A stretch of DNA of 64,000 bases from JAIQGF01 sp051006995 (lineage in GTDB: Bacteria > Acidobacteriota > Terriglobia > Terriglobales > Acidobacteriaceae): positions 186,001 through 250,000 of the forward strand of contig JBPCSQ010000006.1 in NCBI GenBank assembly GCA_051006995.1, read 5' to 3'. The notes under the pieces are model-generated. The model was not told where the DNA came from. It made no database searches and saw nothing but the letters and a program-made list of their open reading frames with translations. Below, one piece after another: positions 36,088-43,614 of the stretch. Numbering within the stretch: the stretch's first letter is position 1; each line of letters opens with the position of its first letter. Position numbers and translations under genes: made by a program.

Positions 36088-36758
36088 ACTGGCAAGCCTT
36101 CGCCCTTACTGCTCGGCTGGCGATCGTCGTCGCAGTAGTGCTCGTGGTGATCGGCCTGCCCATCGCCTACTGGATTACGTTCTCGCGCTGGCGCTGGAAA
36201 TTCCTGGCCGAAGCCATCGTCGCGGTGCCGCTGGTTCTCCCTCCGACCGTGCTCGGTTACTACCTGCTCGTCATCTTCGGCAACACGACTTGGTTCGGGC
36301 GCTGGTATGAATCGCTGACCGGACACACGCTCGCCTTCACCTTCTCCGGCCTGGCCATTGGATCGATCCTCTATTCGCTGCCATTTGCGGTGCAGCCGTT
36401 CGCCGCCTCCTTCGCCGCCGTGGACCCGCGCCTGCTCGCCGCCTCGGCCACCCTGGGCGCTTCGCCGTGGCGCACATTTTGGCGCGTGGTTCTGCCGCTA
36501 TCCGTGCCCGGCTTGGTAACCGGCGTGGCCCTCAGCTTCGCCCACACGGTCGGCGAGTTCGGCGTGGTGCTGATGATCGGCGGCAACCTCCCGGGCATAA
36601 CGCGAACCGTCTCCATCGACATCTACGACCAGGTGCAAGCGGCCGAGTTTGCCTCCGCCGGACAGACCGCGCTGCTCCTGCTGATTTTCTCTTTCGTCGT
36701 GCTGTCGCTGGTCTACGCGCTCAACCGCAAAGTCTGGGCGGTGTGGCCATTCAAATGA
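36084..36758 (+). CDS. modB: Molybdate ABC transporter, permease
   Basis: ModB is the membrane permease of the molybdate importer. The 224 residues have about five to six membrane helices, including VAVVLVVIGLPIAYWITFS and PLVLPPTVLGYYLLVIFG, and the EAA-loop region AASATLGASPWRTFWRVVLPLSVPG that docks to ModC. It starts within the modA stop codon and is the second gene of the operon. Confidence 0.94.
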   Translation: MNWQAFALTARLAIVVAVVLVVIGLPIAYWITFSRWRWKFLAEAIVAVPLVLPPTVLGYYLLVIFGNTTWFGRWYESLTGHTLAFTFSGLAIGSILYSLPFAVQPFAASFAAVDPRLLAASATLGASPWRTFWRVVLPLSVPGLVTGVALSFAHTVGEFGVVLMIGGNLPGITRTVSIDIYDQVQAAEFASAGQTALLLLIFSFVVLSLVYALNRKVWAVWPFK

Positions 36759-36815
36759 CACCTCGGCAGAGCGCCTTTTCACTTCGGCAGTTCCGCAATT
36801 AACCGATTCCGCAAT

Positions 36816-36821
36816 TAGAAT
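36816..36821 (+). promoter_or_regulatory. -10 hexamer TAGAAT before modC
   Basis: TAGAAT lies in the short modB-modC gap and ends eight bases before the ACG at 36830 that best fits the modC N-terminus. Spacing equals that of rph. Confidence 0.4.
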
Positions 36822-36829
36822 GTCCCGCT

Positions 36830-37957
36830 ACGAACCCTGCCGCTCCCAACGCGCTCGAAGTTGCCATCCGCAAGCGCCTCTCGGATGACTTCGCACTCGA
36901 CGTATCGTTCAGCGCGCCGCCCGGCATCACCATGCTCTTCGGCCCTTCCGGTGCCGGCAAGACCACGCTGCTGGAGTGCATCGCAGGCCTGCTCCCGCCG
37001 GACCGGGGACACATCCGCATAGGCGAATACATCCTCTTCGATTCGGAACGAGGTATTACTCTGGCCGTACCGCGTCGGCGCATTGCCTACGTGTTCCAGA
37101 CGCTCGCTCTGTTTCCACATATGAGTGTGGAGGCCAACATCGCCTACGGCCTGCAAGACCGCGCGCCCGATCAGCGCCGCAAAGCAGTGGACGCGATTGT
37201 GGATTCTTTTCGGATCCGGCACGCCCGCCGGCGCCGTCCCGCCGACATCTCCGGCGGCGAGCGTCAGCGTGCGGCCCTGGCGCGTGCTCTGGTGACCGAA
37301 CCGCAGGTACTGCTGCTGGACGAGCCGCTCTCCGCCCTCGATGCCGCTAGCAAACGGGCGATTATCGAGGACTTGCGCGCCTGGAACGACACGCACCGCA
37401 TCCCTGTGCTCTACGTCACGCACAGCCGTGATGAGCTCTTCGCCCTCGGCGAGCGCGTCGTGGCCCTCGAGCGTGGAACCGTGGCGGCCGACGGACTGCC
37501 GCACGAGGTGCTGCATGCGCCCCGCCAGGAAACCCTGGCCCAGTCGGCGGGCTTTGAAAACATCTTCGACGCGCGCGTGCTCAGCCTGCATGAGGACCTC
37601 GGCACCATGAGCTGCGCGCTGGCCGCGAATGTTCCGCTGGAGGCGCCGCTGGGGCACGCTGCCGTGGGCGATGCGGTTCGCATCGGGCTTCGTGCCGGCG
37701 ACATCCTGCTCGCCAACGCCCGCCCGCAGGGACTCAGCGCGCGCAATGTGCTGCCTGGACGCATCCGCTCGCTCACCCGCCACGACGCCAGGGTGGTGGC
37801 GCGAGTGGACTGTGCCGGTCTGGAACTGGAAGTCCACCTCACCCCGGGCGCCCAACATGCGCTGTCGCTCGCCGTGGGCGGCGAAGTCTGGCTGGTGATC
37901 AAGACCTACTCCTGCCACCTGCTCCGCCCGTCCCCTGACCGTCACAACAACGCGTGA
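36830..37957 (+). CDS. modC: Molybdate ABC transporter, ATPase; start codon unusual
   Basis: ModC powers molybdate uptake. It has Walker A GPSGAGKTTLLE, Q-loop YVFQTLALFPHMSV, signature ISGGERQRAALARAL, Walker B VLLLDEPLSALD and switch His in YVTHSRDEL, then a C-terminal Mop/TOBE domain (NVLPGRIRSLT onward). The ORF that begins at the first ATG (36932) would start three residues before Walker A and lose beta strands of the fold. Coding sequence with family similarity (ALEVAIRKRLSDDFALDVSF) continues upstream to a stop at 36800, with no ATG, GTG or TTG. An ACG at 36830 (giving MNPAAPNALEVAIRK if read as Met) lies eight bases after TAGAAT and is the best start; a frameshift from ATG 36820 is the alternative. 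Confidence 0.88.
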   Translation, partial: TNPAAPNALEVAIRKRLSDDFALDVSFSAPPGITMLFGPSGAGKTTLLECIAGLLPPDRGHIRIGEYILFDSERGITLAVPRRRIAYVFQTLALFPHMSVEANIAYGLQDRAPDQRRKAVDAIVDSFRIRHARRRRPADISGGERQRAALARALVTEPQVLLLDEPLSALDAASKRAIIEDLRAWNDTHRIPVLYVTHSRDELFALGERVVALERGTVAADGLPHEVLHAPRQETLAQSAGFENIFDARVLSLHEDLGTMSCALAANVPLEAPLGHAAVGDAVRIGLRAGDILLANARPQGLSARNVLPGRIRSLTRHDARVVARVDCAGLELEVHLTPGAQHALSLAVGGEVWLVIKTYSCHLLRPSPDRHNNA

Positions 37958-37999
37958 CGCCAGTCACATCGGGAATGGAACCGTTCGGGCACAATCCTC

Positions 38000-38028
38000 T
38001 TGAAATGAAATTGAAATTCAATTTCAAT
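38000..38028 (+). promoter_or_regulatory. Fur-like 9-1-9 palindrome within possible promoter
   Basis: GAAATTGAA-A-TTCAATTTC (38007-38025) is a perfect 9-1-9 inverted repeat, AT-rich in a GC-rich area. Its spacing and GAAATT hexamer steps resemble Fur-family boxes. A TTGAAA (38000-38005) and a TTCAAT (38023-38028) flank it at -35/-10 distance, so a bound repressor would block transcription of the barrel/cytochrome pair. Confidence 0.55.
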
Positions 38029-38079
38029 ATTGATTCCCGCCCGGCCCCCGCTCCCGCCGGCTTCGGAGGTCCTGTTTTC

Positions 38080-38952
38080 ATGATCGGTCGCGCTCTTCTC
38101 GTATTCGCCTTCGCCTTGCTTCTGTCGCTCTCGGCCGGGGCTCAGGAAAGCCCGTATTTTGTCACCTACGACCATCACCTCGAGGAGCCCGGCAATCTCG
38201 AGATATCCGTCGGCAACACTCTTGGCATCCCTCGCGCCGGCCAGCCTACCTTCTCCGCGCCGCTCATGGAATTGGAGTACGGCGTCAAGGCGTGGTGGAC
38301 CGCCGAGTTCTACCTCGAAGGCCAGGGTCGCGCCAACGATCGCCCTATCTTCACCGGCTGGCGGCTGGAGAACCGCTTTCGCCCGCTCGCCCGCGAGCAC
38401 CGCATCAACCCGGTGCTCTACTTTGAATTCGAAAATGTCAACGAGGGCTCGCGCATCCTGAAGGAAGTCGCGGGGCACGCCGAGGGCCTGGACGAGCCCA
38501 ACGAAGACCTCATGCGAGACAAGGTCCGTGAGATGGAAATGAAGCTGATCCTCTCCAGCAATGTGCACGACTGGAACATCGCGGAGAACTTCATCGTGGA
38601 AAAAAATGTCTCTGCTCCTGAGCCGTGGGAGTTCGGGTATTCCTTCGGCGTCTCGCGGCCGCTTTCGCGCTTCGCTTCCGGAACGAACTGCCGTTGGTGC
38701 CGCGAGAACTTTGCCGCCGGCGTGGAGTTATACGGCGGCCTCGGCACCTTCGACCAGTTCGGCTTCCGCGACACCGCACAGTACCTCGGGCCCACCGTGA
38801 GTTGGCGCATCAGCGACACCACCGCCTTGCACTTCTCGCCCGCCTTCGGCCTGACCTCGGGCAGCAATCCCCTGCTGCTGCGCTTCAGCTACTCCTACGA
38901 GCTGCCGGGATTCGGCAACAAGGTCGCCAACCTGTTCCGGGGGGCAAAGTAA
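38080..38952 (+). CDS. Outer-membrane barrel-like protein with CxxC
   Basis: The 290-residue protein has a signal peptide (RALLVFAFALLLSLSAGAQE) and many amphipathic beta strands (FGYSFGVSRPLSRF, FAAGVELYGGLGTFDQFG, TALHFSPAFGLTSGSNPLLL, FSYSYELPGFG), which fits an outer-membrane barrel. It has an unusual CRWC pair in an exposed loop. ATG 38080 is backed by GGAGG at 38065-38069. It is coupled to a cytochrome c gene (TAATG) and preceded by a Fur-like palindrome, so a role in metal or electron transfer is possible. I do not recognise the family. Confidence 0.75.
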   Translation: MIGRALLVFAFALLLSLSAGAQESPYFVTYDHHLEEPGNLEISVGNTLGIPRAGQPTFSAPLMELEYGVKAWWTAEFYLEGQGRANDRPIFTGWRLENRFRPLAREHRINPVLYFEFENVNEGSRILKEVAGHAEGLDEPNEDLMRDKVREMEMKLILSSNVHDWNIAENFIVEKNVSAPEPWEFGYSFGVSRPLSRFASGTNCRWCRENFAAGVELYGGLGTFDQFGFRDTAQYLGPTVSWRISDTTALHFSPAFGLTSGSNPLLLRFSYSYELPGFGNKVANLFRGAK

Positions 38953-39371
38953 TGCGCGCCCTGTTCATTCTCTTCGTCCTGGCCGTTGCCGCAGCGGCCC
39001 AGAACGCCGCTTATCAGCAGGATCTGGGCTGGACCGCTCCCGAAGCTGCGGCCGCGCGTGCCAATCCGCTCGCCGGTAAGCCGCAGCTCGCCGCCGGTGG
39101 GCGCAAGCTGTTCGAGCAGCGCTGCGCTCAATGTCATGGCCAGGAGGGCCAGGGGTTGAAGAAAGCCGCCGACCTGCAATTGCCCGTCGTACAGCAGCAG
39201 AGCGATGGCACGCTGTTCTGGAAGATCACCAACGGCAATCCGCGCCGCGGCATGCCTTCGTTCAGCGGCATCCCCGAGATGCAGCGCTGGCAGATCGTGC
39301 TGTATCTGCGTTCGCTCCCATCAGCGCAGCCTTCGAATGATGTCAGGAATCCCGATGCAATCAAGAAATGA
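38952..39371 (+). CDS. Periplasmic mono-heme cytochrome c
   Basis: This 139-residue class I cytochrome c has a signal peptide (RALFILFVLAVAAAAQ), the heme site C58-A-Q-C61-H62, and the distal Met in RRGMPSFSGIPEMQRWQIV. Residues before the heme (NPLAGKPQLAAGGRKLFEQR) fit the cytochrome_CBB3 (C_6/C_7-like) pattern. The ATG shares one base with the stop of the barrel gene, so the two are a tight operon. It may pass electrons to or from the barrel-associated step. Confidence 0.88.
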   Translation: MRALFILFVLAVAAAAQNAAYQQDLGWTAPEAAAARANPLAGKPQLAAGGRKLFEQRCAQCHGQEGQGLKKAADLQLPVVQQQSDGTLFWKITNGNPRRGMPSFSGIPEMQRWQIVLYLRSLPSAQPSNDVRNPDAIKK

Positions 39372-39440
39372 AGAATGCAGAATTAAGAATGAAGAAGGAA
39401 ATGCGACATCTCCCATTCTTCATTCCGCATTCTGAATTCC
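39370..39440. repeat. Word-like repeats between cytochrome and murB
   Basis: Words gaagaatgcagaattaagaa and cattcttcattccgcattct are inverted copies around ggaaatgcgacatctcc. They overlap the murB stop, so the element contributes the last MurB codons. Relatives are at 14600 and 34683. Confidence 0.6.
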
Positions 39441-40475
39441 CACAAACACCGGCTCGGGCACAAGCTGGACACCGAATTTGTCGAAGACCGCGCGCTGAAT
39501 GTCCTGTTTCAGCGCGATGACATCGCTCGCGGTGGCGCCCCCTCGATTGATGATCGCCAGCGCGTGCTTGCGCGAAATTCCCACCGCACCGCGCGTATAA
39601 CCTTTGTGGAATCCCGACTGTTCCACCAGCCACGCCGCCGGAACCTTGTAGCGCTCCCCTGGCGCCGGATAGCTCGGCAGTTTCCCCTGCGCCGCCTCAG
39701 CGACGCGCCGGTATTCGGCCGCCTCGAGCACGGGATTCTTGAAAAACGATCCAGCACTGCGCGCGTCCTCATCGCCCTCGACGAGCAGCATCGCCTTCGA
39801 TCGCCGGATTTGGCGCACTGCCTCGCGCACGCCGGCGAGTGTGGCACGCGTCTCTGACCCGCGCTTCGCGAAGTACTCCTTCAGATCGCGATATTCCACG
39901 CGCGGTTCTCCGCCGCGCTCCAGCGCGTACGACACCTTCAGGATGATGAATCGGCCATGCTCGCTGGTATTGAAGATGCTGCTCCGGTATTCGAACCCGC
40001 ATGCCTCATTGCAGAGCGTCCGCAATTGGCCATCGCGCAGGTCCAGCGTCTGTACCTCGTAAATGGTTTCGGAGACCTCCTGGCCGTAAGCGCCGACATT
40101 CTGGACCGGCGTGCCTCCCACCGTGCCCGGAATGCCGCTCATGCACTCCACGCCGGCGCACTCGGACGCGACCGCGCGCGCCACCAGCGCGTCCCACTCC
40201 TCGCCCGCTCCCGCTTCCAGCACCTGCCTGCCCTCCGCCGCATGCTGCTCGACGCCGAGGATGGCTATTTTCAGCACCAGACCTGCGAATCCCGCGTCCG
40301 AGACCAGGAGATTGCTGCCGCCGCCGAGCACGAACAGCGGTAGCCCGCGCGATTTCGCCCACTCGACGCCATGGCGCACGTCCTCCGGCGCGCGCGCTTC
40401 GGCGAAATAGCGGGCTGGCCCGCCGACCTTCAACGTGGTCAACGGCGCCAAAGCGACCTGCTCGCGAACTTCCAT
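39420..40475 (-). CDS. murB: UDP-N-acetylenolpyruvoylglucosamine reductase
   Basis: MurB reduces UDP-GlcNAc-enolpyruvate to UDP-MurNAc with NADPH and FAD. The 351 residues have the FAD-binding LFVLGGGSNLLVSDAGF, the catalytic Tyr/Arg region GAYGQEVSETI and FEYRSSIFN, and the catalytic Ser in SAGSFFKNPV; the last Glu lies in the C-terminal PEPVFVG. The long form with the YRSS insert is of the E. coli type I. A TAGTAT hexamer ends nine bases before the ATG. Confidence 0.95.
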   Translation of the reverse strand: MEVREQVALAPLTTLKVGGPARYFAEARAPEDVRHGVEWAKSRGLPLFVLGGGSNLLVSDAGFAGLVLKIAILGVEQHAAEGRQVLEAGAGEEWDALVARAVASECAGVECMSGIPGTVGGTPVQNVGAYGQEVSETIYEVQTLDLRDGQLRTLCNEACGFEYRSSIFNTSEHGRFIILKVSYALERGGEPRVEYRDLKEYFAKRGSETRATLAGVREAVRQIRRSKAMLLVEGDEDARSAGSFFKNPVLEAAEYRRVAEAAQGKLPSYPAPGERYKVPAAWLVEQSGFHKGYTRGAVGISRKHALAIINRGGATASDVIALKQDIQRAVFDKFGVQLVPEPVFVGIQNAE

Positions 40476-40484
40476 GGCACCGAC

Positions 40485-40490
40485 ATACTA
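40485..40490 (-). promoter_or_regulatory. -10 hexamer TAGTAT of murB
   Basis: Minus-strand TAGTAT ends nine bases before the murB ATG and suggests a leaderless or very short-leader mRNA. Confidence 0.4.
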
Positions 40491-40504
40491 CAGCCTCGCG
40501 CAAA

Positions 40505-40536
40505 GCAAAACCGGCGGCCTGCGCGGCCGCCGGTTC
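40505..40536 (-). terminator. Intrinsic terminator (minus strand)
   Basis: On the minus strand ACCGGCGGCC and GGCCGCCGGT form a 10-bp stem followed by a T-run. It ends the secreted protein gene at 40579-40935 just before murB. Confidence 0.8.
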
Positions 40537-40578
40537 TCGACTGATTCGTCCCGGCATGCCGGGGCGTGTGCAATAAAT

Positions 40579-40935
40579 CTAGAACACGTGCTTGATTTTC
40601 TCACCCGCAAACGTCACCGCCACCAGCGTGCGGCCGCCGTTCGCCGTGCTCACTTCCTGCATCGTGCTCTCCGCCCTGTTCTTCACTGGCTCCATCGTGC
40701 AATTCGCGCGCACTACTTCCTTGCTGTCCAGTTTGAACACCATCACGTGCTGGTTGCCTTCCATGATGTGCTTGACCTTGTAGTCCCCTGCCTGCAGCAC
40801 CGTGTTGCCGACCTTCACCGGGTTGATTATCGTCAGATTATAGGTACGGCCGACGCCCGGCATGTCTGCCGCCAGAGCGCTGATCGCGATCGCCACCACT
40901 GCCAGAATTCCCAACAGCTTTAACCCTTTGCTCAT
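40579..40935 (-). CDS. Small secreted protein of unknown function
   Basis: The 118-residue product has a signal peptide (SKGLKLLGILAVVAIAISALA) and a beta-rich mature domain (TYNLTIINPVKVGNTVLQAG, DYKVKHIMEGNQHVMVFKLD). The words recall short acidobacterial periplasmic proteins with the pattern of VxLPAGDYxVxW, in which a beta-sandwich is likely. SD AGGAGAGGAAGG precedes ATG 40935. It is a single-gene unit with its own terminator. A 255-base gap upstream (40936-41189) holds no gene. Confidence 0.7.
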   Translation of the reverse strand: MSKGLKLLGILAVVAIAISALAADMPGVGRTYNLTIINPVKVGNTVLQAGDYKVKHIMEGNQHVMVFKLDSKEVVRANCTMEPVKNRAESTMQEVSTANGGRTLVAVTFAGEKIKHVF

Positions 40936-41189
40936 GATTGCCTTCCTCTCCTGGAAATAAATTCGAGCATTCGCTCGCCGCATTCAGACTAATTTCTCTG
41001 CAGCGCGCCCGCCGTGACGCCGCATTCATCCAAATGTGACGGGTGAACAGGGCCGCGGTGAGCGCGCACTCGTTTTGTCTGACCGCTGGTAGAGATAGAC
41101 ACCGCGCACCCGAAGCCAGGTAGCAACTCACAGAACTTTTTCTTGTAAAGATTTGTAATCCCGCGTCCCGGATCAGGAAGCGGCGGCTG

Positions 41190-42359
41190 CTATGGCCGAA
41201 CGGCTTTCACGGCAATCGCGTTGGGCTGGCGCCCAACTGCGATCATCGTAAATAGAGCGCGGGTCTTGTTCGGATTTTGTCCCTTGATCAGCGCTTCAGG
41301 CAGGCTGATTTTATTGCCGCGCGGCAGCTTGGTCAGGCGCACCACCGCGACGTCGCCCGGTTGCGTGTCCAGCACCATCAGGAAATCCTCCTGCGGCGTC
41401 AGTGCCAGGGACTCAGGCCGGCTGCCCACCGGAATCGAGTCCACTAGCCGCCCGCTGTCGATGCCGAACACCGAAACCGTGTCGGAACCGAAGTTGCTTA
41501 CGTACAGCAGCGAGTTGTCGGCGCTCACCAGCGCGCGTACCGGATTGCTGCCGATCAAGTAGCTCCCGCCGACTTCGTTGGCAGCCGTCTCGATCACCGA
41601 GACCGAAGAAGAATCGAAGTTGCACACGAAAAGCTCACCCCCGTCGGGCTTCAGCGCCAGATGAATGGGCGTCTTGCCGACATCCAGCAGCGTCAGGAGC
41701 TTGTCGGATTTCAGGTCAACCGCTGCCACCTGCGACGATCCGGTACAGGCCACGAAAGCCTTGCTGGAATCCCGCAGGATGGCAATGTCTTCCGGATGCT
41801 GGCACACCGAAACCGTGGCGCGAACCCGCATCTTGTCGGCATCGAGGATGGAAACCGAGTCGCCGCCGCGATTGGACACCACCACGGTGTTGCCGTCGGG
41901 CGACACCCGCGCCAGTCCGGGCGAGCCGCCGACCCCCACGGTCGCCAGCACGCGCCGCTTTTCCAGATCGAGAATGCTGACGTTGGCCGAGCTGGAGTTG
42001 GCGACATATCCACGCCTGCCGTCGGCAGAAACGTCCATGAAATAGGGGCCGCGGTGCACGCCGAGGGTCGCCACCACCTCGTTTCGCCCGGCGTCAATGA
42101 AGGTAATGTTGTTCGATTCGGTGTTGACCGCGTACACCTCGTTCGTCTTCGGATTGACGGCTACACCCGTGGGCCCGCGGCCCACCGGAATCGTCTTCAC
42201 CACCTTGAACTGGCCCAGATCAATCACCGAAACGCTGTCACTCTTGCCGTTGGCGACGTAGGCGTACAGCTCGCCCGGATAATCGCGTTGCCGTCGGCAT
42301 CCCGCGGCAAGCAGGATCAGCAGCAGCGGAATGAAGAGTACTTTTTTCAATTTCGGCAA
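41190..42359 (-). CDS. YVTN-type beta-propeller lipoprotein
   Basis: The 389-residue protein starts with a lipoprotein signal (lipobox LAAGC, Cys about residue 21) and then consists of about seven repeats of about 42 residues with words VAVNPKTNEVYAVNTESNNI, DVSADGRRGYVANSSSANVS and LVSADNSLLYVSNFGSDTVS. This is the YVTN family of seven-bladed propellers, probably facing the periplasm and binding proteins or redox partners. Start is TTG 42359 or TTG 42350. A repeat-like gcctagagcctagagcc follows its upstream gene. Confidence 0.88.
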   Translation of the reverse strand: MPKLKKVLFIPLLLILLAAGCRRQRDYPGELYAYVANGKSDSVSVIDLGQFKVVKTIPVGRGPTGVAVNPKTNEVYAVNTESNNITFIDAGRNEVVATLGVHRGPYFMDVSADGRRGYVANSSSANVSILDLEKRRVLATVGVGGSPGLARVSPDGNTVVVSNRGGDSVSILDADKMRVRATVSVCQHPEDIAILRDSSKAFVACTGSSQVAAVDLKSDKLLTLLDVGKTPIHLALKPDGGELFVCNFDSSSVSVIETAANEVGGSYLIGSNPVRALVSADNSLLYVSNFGSDTVSVFGIDSGRLVDSIPVGSRPESLALTPQEDFLMVLDTQPGDVAVVRLTKLPRGNKISLPEALIKGQNPNKTRALFTMIAVGRQPNAIAVKAVRP

Positions 42360-42394
42360 GAAAAATGGCGCGGTCTCGCCCGCGCCGCCAACAG

Positions 42395-42440
42395 CCTGTA
42401 GCCTGCGGCCCTCAGCCTAGAGCCTAGAGCCCAGAGCCTG
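42395..42440. repeat. Tandem word repeat (cctagag)
   Basis: The words agcctgtagcctg and agcctagagcctagagccca repeat in tandem between the DAHP synthase stop and the propeller gene; part codes for the last residues of DAHP synthase. Confidence 0.5.
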
Positions 42441-43478
42441 GCCCGCTGCCCGCACCGGCTGCGGGACCGTGCGGTGCACGATGGGCGCGATCTGCCGCAT
42501 CTCGCCCATCAGTTCCTCGAACTGCTCCGGATAAACCGACTGCGGTCCGTCCGACAGCGCGCGGTCGGGCTCGGTATGCACTTCCACGATCAGCCCGTCG
42601 GCGCCGACGGCGATGCCGGCGCGCGACAGCGGCACCACCTTGTCGCGTTTGCCCGTGCCGTGGCTCGGGTCCACCAGCACCGGCAGGTGGCTCAGGCGAT
42701 GCACGGCCGGCACAATGCTCAGGTCCAGCGTGTTGCGCGTATGGTCGGCGAAGGTCCGCACCCCGCGCTCGCACAGGATGACGTTGTAGTTGCCCTCGCT
42801 CATCACGTACTCGGCCGCCATCAGAAATTCTTCCAGCGTCGCCGACATGCCGCGCTTCAGCAGCACCGGCTTGCGCGCCCGTCCGGCACGCTTCAGCAGC
42901 GAAAAATTTTGCATGTTGCGCGCGCCCAGTTGGATCACGTCGGCGTACTTGTCCACCAGGTCCAGCGATTCGTAATCCACGGCTTCGGTCACGATCAGCA
43001 GCCCCAGGCGGTCCCGGATTTCCGCCAGGATCCGCAGCCCTTCTTCCCCGAGTCCCTGGAAGGCGTAAGGCGAGGTGCGGGGCTTGTAGGCGCCGCCGCG
43101 AAAGAAACGCGCGCCGGCCTTGGCCACGCGTTCGGCGATGGCAAACGCCTGCTCGCGCGACTCCACCGCGCAGGGTCCGGCGATCACCGCCAGGTCCTTG
43201 CCGCCGACGGTCACATCCGTACCGTCGAACTTGATGATCGTGTTTTCCGGCTTTACGTCGCGGCTCACCAGCTTGTACGGCTTGCTGACGCGAATGACTT
43301 CCTGGACGCCGGGCATGTCCTCCAGCCCGATCTCCACCATGCCCTGGTTGCCGGTAATGCCGATCGCGGTACGCTGCGCTCCGGGAATGGCGTGCGGCCG
43401 CAGCCCTGCTCGTTCGATTCGTTCACATACCGCGCGCACCTGCTCGTCGGTCGCGCGCACATCCATTACAACCAGCAT
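42417..43478 (-). CDS. aroF: 3-deoxy-7-phosphoheptulonate (DAHP) synthase
   Basis: This enzyme joins phosphoenolpyruvate and erythrose 4-phosphate in the first step of the shikimate pathway. The 353 residues have an N-terminal ferredoxin-like regulatory domain (about 1-70) and the type I-beta catalytic barrel: VIAGPCAVESREQ, FRGGAYKPRTSPYAFQG, VTEAVDYESLDLVDKYAD, VLLKRGMSATLEEFLMAAEY, LCERGVRTF and VDPSHGTGKRD. The metal ligands (Cys in GPCAVES, His in SHGTG, Glu, Asp) are in place. GAGG precedes the ATG. Confidence 0.93.
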   Translation of the reverse strand: MLVVMDVRATDEQVRAVCERIERAGLRPHAIPGAQRTAIGITGNQGMVEIGLEDMPGVQEVIRVSKPYKLVSRDVKPENTIIKFDGTDVTVGGKDLAVIAGPCAVESREQAFAIAERVAKAGARFFRGGAYKPRTSPYAFQGLGEEGLRILAEIRDRLGLLIVTEAVDYESLDLVDKYADVIQLGARNMQNFSLLKRAGRARKPVLLKRGMSATLEEFLMAAEYVMSEGNYNVILCERGVRTFADHTRNTLDLSIVPAVHRLSHLPVLVDPSHGTGKRDKVVPLSRAGIAVGADGLIVEVHTEPDRALSDGPQSVYPEQFEELMGEMRQIAPIVHRTVPQPVRAAGQALGSRL

Positions 43479-43614
43479 AAGAACCTCGGTGGCCCCGGGG
43501 CCGCGTGGCGGAAACTTTTAGTTTAATTCGTTTCCTGCACGCCCGACAAGGAATTGAGTTGCCGGGCGAGCAGCAGTGGGTACGCGACTCGAGCCACATC
43601 AGCGAGGCGAGCCC

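Noticed and set aside
36932..37957. modC starting at ATG 36932
   Set aside because: This would leave only a few residues before Walker A and remove strands present in every ModC, although those strands are encoded in frame just upstream.
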